Origin: Deltaproteobacteria bacterium
Lineage (GTDB): Bacteria; Desulfobacterota; Binatia; DP-6
Length of the DNA: 8,153 bases
Direction of reading: 5' to 3'
NCBI GenBank assembly: GCA_005879245.1
Contig: VBLA01000325.1
Coordinates: 1 to 8,153, forward strand
The notes under the pieces are model-generated. The model had not been told where the DNA came from. It did not search any database and was given only the letters and a program-made list of their open reading frames with translations. Position numbers and translations under genes: made by a program. Positions 1-8,153 of the stretch are shown in pieces. Every line of letters begins with the position of its first letter. Position 1 is the first letter of the stretch.

Positions 1-579
1 GGGCTCGCCGTCCTGGCACTCCTCCGCTTCGACGCAACGCTCTACGCGGGGATCGCCTTCGCGTTCACCGCAGCGCTGTTGCTCGTCACCTTCGTCGACC
101 TCGACCATCGCTTCATCCCCGACGAGGTCAGCCTGCCCGGCATCCTCGTCGGTCTCGCCGCCACGTACCTGCCCGGAGGAATCGCCCTCACCGATGCGCT
201 GGCCGGCGTGCTCATCGGAGGCGGCATCCTGTGGGCGGTCGCGTGGAGCTACGAGCGTCTTACCGGCATCGAGGGGATGGGGCTGGGCGACGTCAAGCTC
301 CTGGCGCTGATCGGGGCCTTTCTCGGCTGGCGGGCGATCCCGGTCGTGCTGATCGTCGCATCCGTCACCGGGTCGCTCGCCGGGGTCGCCGTGATCGCGA
401 CGCGCAGGTGGCGTGGGGCTGCGCGGCGCGTGGCGCGCCGTCACGGGCTCCTCGCGCTCGCTCCCTTCCTCCGCCGGGCAGCGCGCCGGACGGAGATCCC
501 CTTCGGCCCGTTCCTTGCGCTCGGCGCGCTGCTGGCACTCTACGCCCCGCGGTCGACCTTCCCGTGGGACATCGGGTAG
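1..579 (+). CDS. pilD: Prepilin peptidase (A24 family), C-terminal part; 5' end outside window
   Basis: Membrane-embedded aspartic protease that cuts the leader from type IV prepilins and pseudopilins after Gly; many homologues also N-methylate the new N terminus. The frame is open from base 1, so the start lies upstream; 192 residues are visible. Both catalytic regions are present: the first Asp in FVDLDHRFIPDE (D33 of the visible part) and the second in GMGLGDVKLL (D97), the family's GxGDxK motif. Hydrophobic stretches around them look like membrane helices, and the end FGPFLALGALLALY is typical of the family's last helix. The N-terminal methylase-type zinc/cysteine region is outside the window, so it is unknown whether this is the full or short form. 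A stretch rich in Arg and Ala (about residues 135-165) separates the last helices. It lies just upstream of four minor pilin genes, its expected substrates. The symbol could equally be gspO. The family call is secure. Confidence 0.93.
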   Translation, partial: GLAVLALLRFDATLYAGIAFAFTAALLLVTFVDLDHRFIPDEVSLPGILVGLAATYLPGGIALTDALAGVLIGGGILWAVAWSYERLTGIEGMGLGDVKLLALIGAFLGWRAIPVVLIVASVTGSLAGVAVIATRRWRGAARRVARRHGLLALAPFLRRAARRTEIPFGPFLALGALLALYAPRSTFPWDIG

Positions 580-584
580 CCGCG

Positions 585-611
585 GCAAGAGGGTCTTGCA
601 TCGGCTAGCCG
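585..611 (+). terminator. Two small adjacent inverted repeats after the prepilin peptidase gene
   Basis: GCAAGA (585-590) pairs with TCTTGC (594-599) across a GGG loop. It is followed at once by the perfect 10-base palindrome CGGCTAGCCG (602-611). They begin six bases after the pilD stop. There is no T-run after either stem, so this is at best a weak or factor-assisted transcription end; it may only be leader structure for the pilin genes. GCCGGTA also occurs twice nearby (614-620 and 629-635). No clear promoter boxes are visible in 580-677. Confidence 0.3.
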
Positions 612-640
612 CCGCCGGTAGCACGGCAGCCGGTACGCGG

Positions 641-677
641 GTCTCGCCCCCCGGTGGTGCCAGGAAAGAGGCGAGAC
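641..677 (+). promoter_or_regulatory. Stem-loop covering the ribosome binding site of the fimT-type gene
   Basis: GTCTCGCC (641-648) and GGCGAGAC (670-677) form a perfect 8-base stem with a 21-base loop that ends directly before the TTG start at 678. The purine-rich Shine-Dalgarno candidate (GGAAAGAGG, 663-671) lies in the 3' part of the loop and runs into the stem. Folding could therefore limit translation of the first minor pilin gene, and through coupling the whole pilin set. This is inferred from base pairing only; no known riboswitch class was recognised. Confidence 0.4.
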
Positions 678-981
678 TTGCACCGATCCGGCGGTTTCAC
701 GTTGTTCGAGACGCTCGTCGGCCTGGCCCTGGCGACGACCGTCGCCGTCGGTCGAAACGCGCTTCGACGCCCCGGGCCACACCTACGAACTGCGCGACGG
801 AAGCGGGACGATCGAGGTGCACGGCTTACCCCGGGGCGTGCTGTTCGCGGTGCTCCCCGCCCGGAGCCGGATCGTCTTCGGTGCGCTCGGAACGGCCGAC
901 AACGGTACGATCACGCTCGCCGCCGGGAGCCGATCGCGGAACGTGGTCGTGAACCAGCGCGGGAGGGTGCGGTTCCCATGA
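678..981 (+). pseudogene. FimT/GspH-type minor pseudopilin, broken by an internal deletion and frame change
   Basis: Minor pilin of the type IV pilus or type II secretion pseudopilus, exported and processed by prepilin peptidase. TTG at 678 is preferred over GTG at 654 because GAGG (668-671) sits six bases upstream and gives a short leader, MHRSGG, followed by FTLFETLVGLALATTVAV: cleavage after G6 and Glu at +5 of the mature protein. After about base 745 this frame turns to Arg-rich nonsense. The C-terminal half continues in another frame from about base 754: FDAPGHTYELRDG, a beta-rich stretch, and VVVNQRGRVRFP, the usual ending of FimT/GspH proteins, with the stop at 979-981. The rest of the long N-terminal helix and the following region, perhaps 50-60 residues, are missing; whole family members are about 150-170 residues against about 98 here. 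The stop overlaps the next start as ATGA. As written, no functional product is expected. Confidence 0.8.
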
Positions 982-1322
982 CCGGTCGACCCACGGAAGG
1001 TGTGTCGGTGGTCGAGGCGCTCGCGGCCGGGGCGCTCGCCGGGCTCGCCGTCGCCGGGCTCGCCGGTTCGGCGGCGCTCGCGACCCGAAGCCTCGGGCTG
1101 GCGCGCGACACGAGCGTCGCGCTCGCCCTCGCCACCGCCCAGCTGGAAACGCTCCGGGGAGGAGCACGAGCCGACGGGAGCGACACGATCGTCGCGGCGA
1201 ACGGCACCCGCTTCACTCGCCGCTGGCATGTGACCGGCGGCCGGGGAGAACCCGTCGGCCTCAACGTGGAGGTCTCGTGGGGCGAGCGAACGCTCGGCCT
1301 CGCGACGGCAGCCTTCCCGTGA
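978..1322 (+). CDS. PilV-type minor pilin
   Basis: Small type IV minor pilin or type II pseudopilin (GspI/PilV type) of 114 residues. ATG at 978 overlaps the preceding stop as ATGA. The N terminus shows the class III leader: a short charged leader ending at G8, then VSVVEALAAG with Glu at +5 (E13), followed by an Ala/Gly-rich hydrophobic helix to about residue 35. The next part (ALALATAQLETLRGG) continues the long helix, as in PilV proteins where it commonly reads AxxxAQxxLE. The rest is a small beta domain with TRRWHV and VEVSWGERTLGLATAAF, matching the PilV/GspI C-terminal pattern. Open frame continues upstream to 654, but that part belongs to the broken fimT-type gene. Expected in the inner membrane and then in the pilus tip complex together with the PilW- and PilX-type proteins next to it. 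Type assignment rests on motif and gene order. Confidence 0.82.
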   Translation: MTGRPTEGVSVVEALAAGALAGLAVAGLAGSAALATRSLGLARDTSVALALATAQLETLRGGARADGSDTIVAANGTRFTRRWHVTGGRGEPVGLNVEVSWGERTLGLATAAFP

Positions 1323-1891
1323 GAAGCGGTGCGCAGCGGGGCACCGCGCTCCTGGAGCAGCTCGTCGGCACCATGCTCGCCCTCCTCGTGCTCGGCACGC
1401 TCGTGGCCGTCGTCGGCACCGGGAGCGGGCTTCTCGTGGCGGTTGCTGCGCGGGGAGAGACGGAGGACACGGTGCAGCTCGCCGTCGAAGCACTCACCTT
1501 CGACGTCCGGCGGGCCGGCTACGATCCAGCGGCGGCTGGCGTCCCGGCGGTGAGCGAGGCGCGGACGGACCGTTTGACGCTCGCCGCCGACCTGAACGGC
1601 GACGGGACAGTCGCCGCGAGCTCGGAGGAAACGACCGCCTACGTGTGTGCGCTCCCCGCCCAGCAGCTGTCGCGCATCATCGGTCGTCAGTCGCTGCCGC
1701 TGGCAGGAGGGGTACTTGCCTGCGGCTTTCGCTATCTCGACGCGACCGGCACGCCGCTCGCCGTCCCTCCAGCCGGCCTCGATGTACCCGACCGCTCCCG
1801 GATCCGCGCCGTCGGGCTCGACCTGACACTCCGGCTGCGCGGGACTCCCACGACGCGCAGGGTCGTCGTCGCCCTGAGGACATCGCCGTGA
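1319..1891 (+). CDS. PilW-type minor pilin
   Basis: Minor pilin of the PilW/GspJ type, 190 residues. GTG at 1319 overlaps the pilV-type stop as GTGA and gives a short basic leader ending at G8. It is followed by TALLEQLVGTMLALLVLGTL: cleavage after G8, Glu at +5 (E13) and a hydrophobic helix. The sequence then reads FDVRRAGYDPAA, the 'D-x-R-x-A-G-Y' segment shared by PilW proteins. It goes on to LTLAADLNGDGTV with an Asp/Asn/Asp pattern at D91-N93-D95 resembling a calcium loop. Two Cys (C110 and C135) bracket a loop and could form a disulfide outside the membrane. The C-terminal strands (VGLDLTLRLRG, RRVVVALRTSP) are typical. Expected to act in the pilus tip or priming complex with the flanking minor pilins. 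PilW versus GspJ cannot be settled without knowing whether the locus makes pili or a secretion system. Confidence 0.83.
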   Translation: MRSGAQRGTALLEQLVGTMLALLVLGTLVAVVGTGSGLLVAVAARGETEDTVQLAVEALTFDVRRAGYDPAAAGVPAVSEARTDRLTLAADLNGDGTVAASSEETTAYVCALPAQQLSRIIGRQSLPLAGGVLACGFRYLDATGTPLAVPPAGLDVPDRSRIRAVGLDLTLRLRGTPTTRRVVVALRTSP

Positions 1892-2949
1892 GACGTCGTG
1901 CGCGCGCAGGCAGCGAGCGGGGGGCCGCGCTGGCGGCCGCGCTCGTCGCGCTCGCGGTCTCGGCGGCTCTCGTCGCCGGACTGGCGGACGTCGTCCGCAC
2001 CGAGATCATCCTCGCACGCGAGCGGCGCGCGATGGTCGAAGCGCTGGCCGCGGCCGATGCCTGCATCGCCCAGAGCCTCACCGCCCTCCCCGTCGGCTGG
2101 GACTTCGAGCCGCTCCTCCTCGGACCCGACGGCGCACGTTCCACGCCGGACGACGGGACCCTCGCGACGCCGACGGGATGTAGCGGCCACGCTGCACGCG
2201 CTCCCGGGACGCCTGATCCGCCGCGCGTACTGCTCGCCATCGACGCCCTCGCCGGCGAGGGTCGGCGCCTGCTCGAAGCGATCATAGGCCGCGACCCTGC
2301 ACCGGCCTCGCCAGCGCTCCTGTGGACCACGTTGCCGCCGTTCCCCGATGCTGTGACCGGGATGATGGTGCTGGAAGGGGCCGACGTCGATCCGGAGGCA
2401 CCGGACCTACCGGGGCTCGCGGCGCCGACGACGCCGACGGAGCTGGATGCCTGGGTCGCCGCGGAGGGTCCGCATGTCGCGCCGAGTCCCCGGACCCCAG
2501 CCCCTGTCCAAGCGCCGCTCCCTCCCCTGTCCGCGCTCGCAACGCGGGCCGAAGCCGCCCGGCCAGCGGGCGCCGAGGTCCTCGTCTCCCAGGGTACCCC
2601 CCCCTCTCCGCCCGCGCTCGCCCTCGTCCGCGGCGACCTGGTGATCTCGGACGCCCGACAGGGCTCGGGACTCCTCCTCGTCGAGGGTGCTCTCGACATT
2701 CGCGGGTCGTTGGATTTTACTGGACTCGTGGTGGCGGCGGGTGGCCTGAGGATCGCCGAAGGGGCGGCCCTGGGGGTGGTAGGGGCGCTGTGGCTGGGCG
2801 AACCGGGGGCACCGGGTGCTCCGGTGGCACCCCTGGCCGTGGCCGGCCGTCTGGCGCTCCGCCAGAGTCGCGCGGCGATCGTCACTGCCGACGGGCTTCT
2901 TGCGCTACCGCGACGCGCTGTCCTGCGAGGGCTCCGTGATGTCGGCTAG
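1888..2949 (+). CDS. PilX/GspK-type minor pilin with long Pro/Ala-rich and beta-repeat C-terminal region
   Basis: Putative tip minor pilin, 353 residues. GTG at 1888 overlaps the pilW-type stop as GTGA; open frame upstream to 1645 is antecedent overlap only. The leader ends ...SERG12, followed by AALAAALVALAVSAALVAGLADV. There is no Glu at +5 (Ala17), as usual for PilX/GspK proteins, then RTEIILARERRAMVEALAAADACIAQ, matching the PilX 'ER...A..AAEAG' helix. Residues about 200-255 are rich in Pro, Ala and Ser. From about 262 a hydrophobic Gly-spaced pattern (GDLVI, GLLLVEGALDI, GSLDFTGLVVAAGGLRI, GALWLG) suggests short stacked strands like those in other pilus-associated PilX proteins. A small collagen-like GEPGAPGAP lies at 304-312. 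Two Cys occur at 59 and 98. A run of eight C bases (2597-2604) lies in the coding sequence. The 3' end overlaps the next gene by 11 bases. The N-terminal half supports the call well; the C-terminal half is unassigned. Confidence 0.75.
   Translation: MRRRARAGSERGAALAAALVALAVSAALVAGLADVVRTEIILARERRAMVEALAAADACIAQSLTALPVGWDFEPLLLGPDGARSTPDDGTLATPTGCSGHAARAPGTPDPPRVLLAIDALAGEGRRLLEAIIGRDPAPASPALLWTTLPPFPDAVTGMMVLEGADVDPEAPDLPGLAAPTTPTELDAWVAAEGPHVAPSPRTPAPVQAPLPPLSALATRAEAARPAGAEVLVSQGTPPSPPALALVRGDLVISDARQGSGLLLVEGALDIRGSLDFTGLVVAAGGLRIAEGAALGVVGALWLGEPGAPGAPVAPLAVAGRLALRQSRAAIVTADGLLALPRRAVLRGLRDVG
2597..2604 (+). repeat. C8 homopolymer run inside the pilX-type gene
   Basis: Eight consecutive C bases encode part of GTPPSPP. 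The frame is intact through the run. Runs of this length can slip during replication or be miscounted in sequencing, so the length deserves care; nothing shows that it varies. Confidence 0.6.
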
Positions 2950-3334
2950 GGCATCCCGAGCCCCGGCGAGGCGGGTGCTCGTCGTGGAGAACGACCCCGA
3001 GAGCCGGCGGATCGTGACCAAGGTTCTGGCGCTCGAGGGGTACGAAACCCTGGAGGCCCCGGATGGGCGCTCCGCCATCGCACTGGCCAGGCAGGCGCAT
3101 CCCGACCTCATCATCATGGACCTGGCGATGCCGGAGCTGGACGGCTGGGAGGCTTCCCGGCGGCTCAAGGCCGACCCGAAAAGTGCCGATATTCCGATCA
3201 TCGCCCTTACCGCGTTCGCCATGCGAGAAGATGAGGAGCGTGCCCGCAAGGCCGGCTGTGACGGCTATCTTTCGAAACCGTGCCGGCCGCAGACGATTCG
3301 CGCGACGGTGCGTAACTTCCTCGCGCCGCGCTGA
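2939..3334 (+). CDS. Stand-alone receiver-domain response regulator, DivK-like
   Basis: Single-domain response regulator of 131 residues, with no output domain. ATG at 2939 is chosen (GTG at 2936 is possible); it overlaps the end of the pilX-type gene by 11 bases, suggesting coupled translation. The receiver fold is complete: acidic pair E17/D19 in VLVVENDPES, phospho-acceptor D61 in LIIMDLAMPELDGWE, T91 in ALTAFAMREDEERARKAGCDGYLSKP, and the conserved Lys K113. The 'TAFAM...DEER....GC..Y.SKP' run closely resembles DivK and the first receiver of PleD-type proteins, regulators of cell cycle and polarity in alphaproteobacteria. That resemblance is recognised from memory and does not prove the same role. 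No kinase is visible nearby. Following the minor pilin genes, it could link pilus assembly to polarity or signalling, which is inference. An alternative is one node of a multi-step phosphorelay. Confidence 0.9.
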   Translation: MSARASRAPARRVLVVENDPESRRIVTKVLALEGYETLEAPDGRSAIALARQAHPDLIIMDLAMPELDGWEASRRLKADPKSADIPIIALTAFAMREDEERARKAGCDGYLSKPCRPQTIRATVRNFLAPR

Positions 3335-3352
3335 GTTCCTGGGGGAACCGCG

Positions 3353-3733
3353 ATGAGCGCGTTCGTTCTGGTCGTCGACGACAACGAGGATAACCTCCTG
3401 ATCATCCGCGACATCCTCCGGACGCGCGGATTCGAGGTCCAGCTCGCTCATGACGGGCCGACGGCACTCCAGTCGATCGAAGAGCGCCGTCCCGACCTGG
3501 TGCTGCTCGACCTCATGATGCCGCAGATGGACGGCTTCGAGTTCCTCGAGCGCCTACGCGCCAACCCGCGGCACGCCGCGCTCCCGGTCATCCTGGTCAC
3601 CGCGCGCAGCCAGGACGATGATCTGCTGGCCGGCTACAAGGGCGGAGCGGATTACTACATCACCAAGCCCTTCACTCCTCGGCAGCTCCTGCACGGGATC
3701 GGCCTCGTCCTGGGCTCCGGCGCGGCGGACTGA
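3353..3733 (+). CDS. Stand-alone receiver-domain response regulator, CheY-like
   Basis: Single receiver domain of 126 residues with no output domain. ATG at 3353 has a good ribosome binding site, GGGGGAA, about six bases upstream, and follows the previous regulator after 18 bases. Key residues are present: D9/D10 in VLVVDDNEDN, phospho-acceptor D53 in LVLLDLMMPQMDGFEFLERLR, T83 in VILVTARSQDDD, and K105 in YYITKPFTPRQLLHGI. The 'DDNEDN' start and 'GGADYYITKPF' ending are like receivers from PleD-type and hybrid-kinase proteins. It probably passes or receives phosphate by protein contact, either on a kinase encoded elsewhere or together with the neighbouring DivK-like protein. It ends 47 bases before tmk, so it may close the pilus/regulator transcription unit. 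The receiver call is certain; the pathway is unknown. Confidence 0.92.
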   Translation: MSAFVLVVDDNEDNLLIIRDILRTRGFEVQLAHDGPTALQSIEERRPDLVLLDLMMPQMDGFEFLERLRANPRHAALPVILVTARSQDDDLLAGYKGGADYYITKPFTPRQLLHGIGLVLGSGAAD

Positions 3734-3753
3734 TCGGGCTTGCGATCGCCAGA

Positions 3754-5979
<2,226 letters not shown>

Positions 5980-5994
5980 ACCTCGGCGCGTCCC

Positions 5995-7418
5995 ATGGGA
6001 ATCGAGCCGCTCTACGTCACGACTCCGCTGTTCTACGTCAACGCCGAGCCGCATCTCGGTCACACCTACGCGACGTTGCTGGGCGACGTTCTGGCCCGGT
6101 TCTGGCGCGCTCGCGGACGGCCCGTCTTCACCCTGACCGGGACGGACGAGCACGGGGACAAGATCGCCCAGGCGGCCGCTGCCGCGGGAGTCGAACCGAA
6201 AACCCACGCCGACCGGGTGAGTGCGCTCTTCCGGTCCACCTGGGAGGCGATGGACTTCCGCTACGATCACTTCATCCGCACCACCGATCCGTACCACGTG
6301 GCCTTCGTGCGCCGCGTGCTCGAGCGAATCCATGCCCAGGGCGACATCTACTTCAGCAGCTACCGTGGTCTCTACTGCTTCGGCTGCGAGCGGTTCTACC
6401 AGGACCGCGAGCTGGTGGATGGCCGCTGTCCGGACCACCGCGTGGCGCCGACGGAGATCGCCGAGGAGAACTACTTCTTCCGCATGCAGGCCTACCAGGA
6501 GCGCCTCGTCGCCGCCCTCGAGACCGAGCCCGAACGGATCACCCCCGACGGCTACCGGCGCGAGGTCCTGGCGTTGCTGCGGGAGCCGATCGGCGACCTC
6601 TGCATCTCGCGGCCGAAGAGTCGGCTCTCGTGGGGGATCGAGGTGCCCTTCGACGGTCGTTACGTCACCTACGTCTGGTTCGACGCGCTGCTGAACTACG
6701 TGAGCGCGCTCGACCACCTCGGACGGACGGACCTGTGGCCGGCGGCACATGGCAGATGCAGCAGGGAAAGATGTCGAAGAGCCTCGGCAACGTGATCCGG
6801 CCACTCGACATGAAGGCCCGCTACGGCGCCGACGCCTTCCGCTACTACCTCCTCCGCGACATGGCCTTCGGGCAGGATGCGGAGTTCAGCGAGGGGGCGC
6901 TCGTCACCCGTCTGAACGCGGATCTCGCGAACAGTCTCGGCAACCTGGCGAGTCGCGTGCTCGCCATGCAGCAGCGCTACTTCCAGGGCGCGCTGCAGCC
7001 GCTCGCCCCCGAGCCGCAGGATCTCTCGCTCCGCGGTGCCTTCTCGACCGCGCGGCGGACGCTCGACGCGCACGTCGCCGAGCTCGCGTTTCATCGTGCC
7101 CTCGAGGCCCTCTGGCGAGCGCTCGATCACGCCAACCGCTACGTCGTCGAGACGGCTCCCTTCACCCTCGCGAAGGACCCCGCGCAGCGGCCGCGGGTGG
7201 GGGCGATCCTCCACGAGCTCTGCGAGGCGCTCCGCACCACGGCGCAGCTCGCGGAGCCGTTCCTGCCGGAAACGGCGCGGCGGCTGACCGCCCTCCTAGG
7301 GCTGCCCGCGGCGCGGCTCGCCGAGCTCGATCTGCCCTGGGGCGAGGCGTTTCCGTCCGGCCATCGGACGGCGCCGCCCGAGCCGCTCTTCCCGCGCGTC
7401 GAGGTCGTGCCCGAGTGA
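5995..7418 (+). pseudogene. metG: Methionyl-tRNA synthetase, broken by an internal deletion and frame change
   Basis: Class I synthetase charging tRNA-Met. ATG at 5995 opens [31 protein letters not shown] with the HIGH-type motif (HLGH, 20-23) and TGTDEHG (48-54). A zinc knuckle follows: C128-x2-C131 ... C145-x2-H148. The first frame holds to [21 protein letters not shown], about base 6750. The second part resumes in another frame with [16 protein letters not shown] (KMSKS at 6768-6782). It continues through the helical anticodon-binding domain (NADLANSLGNLASR, ALDHANRYVVETAPFTLAK, TTAQLAEPFLPETARRL) to PEPLFPRVEVVPE, stop 7416-7418. About 31 residues are missing compared with Thermus MetRS: the LIGKDI...H..FWP segment between the connective peptide and KMSKS. 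Both sides share the bases GGCACAT (6744-6750) at the join. Restored length would be about 507 residues, and there is no C-terminal Trbp111-type tRNA-binding domain. As written the product is inactive. It overlaps tatD as GTGA. Confidence 0.92.
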
Positions 7419-8153
7419 CCGACGCGCCACCGCTCATAGACACCCACTGCCACCTGGCCGAGCCCGATTTCGACGCCGAGCGCGCGCAAGTGCTCGAGCG
7501 GGCCGCCGCGAACGGCGTGACCGCCATCGTATGCGTGGGGGCGACGGGGCCAGCCGCCGACAACGCTCGCGCCGTCGCCCTGGCGGGGCGCTCGGGGTCA
7601 GTCGAGATCGTGGCCGCGGTCGGGATCCATCCGCATCACGCCTCGACCGCCGACGAGGCCGCCTTCGCGACGCTCACCCGCCTGGCCGGCGACCCCGGTG
7701 TCGTGGCGATCGGGGAGACCGGTCTCGATTTCCACTACGACCATTCGCCCCGCGCCGCGCAGCGGGCGGCGTTCGCCCGCACGGTCCAGCTCGCGCGGAC
7801 CCTCGGCCTTCCGCTCGTCGTCCACATCCGCGAGGCGCACGCCGACGCCGCGGACATTCTCCGCGCGGAGGGCGCGGTGCCGCTCGATGGCGTCATCCAC
7901 TGCTTCACGGGGGAGCGGGACGACGCGCGGCGCTACCTCTCGCTCGGCCTCCACGTCTCGGTGGCAGGCATAGTCACGTTCAAAGGGGCGGACCGGCTGC
8001 GCGACGCCGTGCGGGAGGTACCCCTCGACCGGCTCCTGATCGAGACCGATGCACCGTACCTCGCGCCCGTGCCCCATCGAGGCCGGCGGAACGAGCCCGC
8101 GCACGTGCGCCTCGTCGCGGAAGCGGTCGCTGCGCTCCGCGGCGAGCCACTCG
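7415..8153 (+). CDS. tatD: TatD-family metal-dependent deoxyribonuclease, 3' end outside window
   Basis: TatD-type hydrolase with a TIM-barrel fold, a divalent-metal nuclease linked to DNA repair or turnover. GTG at 7415 overlaps the metG stop as GTGA; 246 codons are visible and the frame runs off the window, with only roughly 10-20 residues likely missing. Metal ligands and motifs appear in order: DTHCHL (H11, H13), GIHPHH (71-75), GETGLDFHYD (E101), LVVHIREA (H137), GVIHCFTG (H162) and LLIETDAPYLAPVPHRGRRNEPAHV (D212). The sequence is complete with no frame change. It follows metG directly, the same order as metS-yabD in Bacillus. TatD enzymes vary in substrate (3'-5' exonuclease, AP-site, RNA), so the exact reaction is not known; the family call is certain. 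Confidence 0.95.
   Translation, partial: MTDAPPLIDTHCHLAEPDFDAERAQVLERAAANGVTAIVCVGATGPAADNARAVALAGRSGSVEIVAAVGIHPHHASTADEAAFATLTRLAGDPGVVAIGETGLDFHYDHSPRAAQRAAFARTVQLARTLGLPLVVHIREAHADAADILRAEGAVPLDGVIHCFTGERDDARRYLSLGLHVSVAGIVTFKGADRLRDAVREVPLDRLLIETDAPYLAPVPHRGRRNEPAHVRLVAEAVAALRGEPL

Noticed and set aside
585..611. A strong intrinsic terminator after pilD
   Set aside because: The stems are short and no T-run follows; kept only as a low-confidence entry.
580..677. A cyclic-di-GMP or cobalamin riboswitch before the pilin genes
   Set aside because: A GCCAGGA stretch at 659-665 recalls a B12 box and pilin genes are plausible c-di-GMP targets. However, the GEMM core (GCAAAGCC-type) and the rest of a cobalamin aptamer are absent and the leader is too short.
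654..1322. A single 222-residue pilin spanning the FimT-type N terminus and the PilV-type protein
   Set aside because: The middle is Arg-rich noise; the FimT-type C terminus lies in another frame and the PilV-type gene has its own ATG and class III leader at 978.
1677..2885. A 402-residue open frame on the minus strand
   Set aside because: Ala/Ser/Arg-rich composition without motifs, lying antisense to the convincing PilW- and PilX-type genes; a common shadow in high-GC DNA.

Overview
The window is very GC-rich chromosomal DNA (roughly 70% by eye), densely packed and coded almost entirely on the + strand. GTG/TTG starts are common and many genes overlap by 4 bp. This fits a high-GC, Gram-negative-type bacterium of the deltaproteobacterial / Rokubacteria / Binatota / NC10 kind, but lineage cannot be fixed from this sequence alone. 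I see no mobile element, phage gene, CRISPR array, tRNA or rRNA, and no gene-free stretch longer than about 100 bases.

Left half (1-2949): a type IV pilus / type II secretion pseudopilin locus. It starts inside a prepilin peptidase gene (pilD/gspO). After a 98-base leader with hairpins come four minor pilin genes joined by 4-bp stop/start overlaps: a broken fimT/gspH-type gene, then pilV-, pilW- and pilX/gspK-type genes. The peptidase would process the leader sequences of these four products.

Middle (2936-3733): two stand-alone receiver-domain response regulators. The first is DivK-like and overlaps the end of the pilX-type gene; the second is CheY-like. No kinase or output domain is visible.

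Right half (3781-8153): the housekeeping block tmk - holB - ricT (PSP1/yaaT) - metG - tatD, an order also known from Bacillus (tmk...holB-yaaT...metS-yabD). It links dTTP synthesis, the clamp-loader delta' subunit, an Fe-S RNase-associated factor, methionyl-tRNA synthetase and a TatD nuclease.

The striking feature is damage. Four genes (fimT-type, tmk, the ricT 3' end and metG) each lose an internal stretch, estimated at about 100-170 bases, with a frame change at the join, while the sequence on both sides is still well conserved. Two of the four, tmk and metG, are normally essential. The metG join lies on a 7-base sequence that both sides can claim. Undecayed flanks and hits in essential genes favour an assembly, amplification or strain-mixture artefact over real gene loss, but the sequence alone cannot decide. 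Because of these joins, the longest open frames (3781-5283 and 5265-7418) look like fusions and are not. I found no convincing new biological system here.
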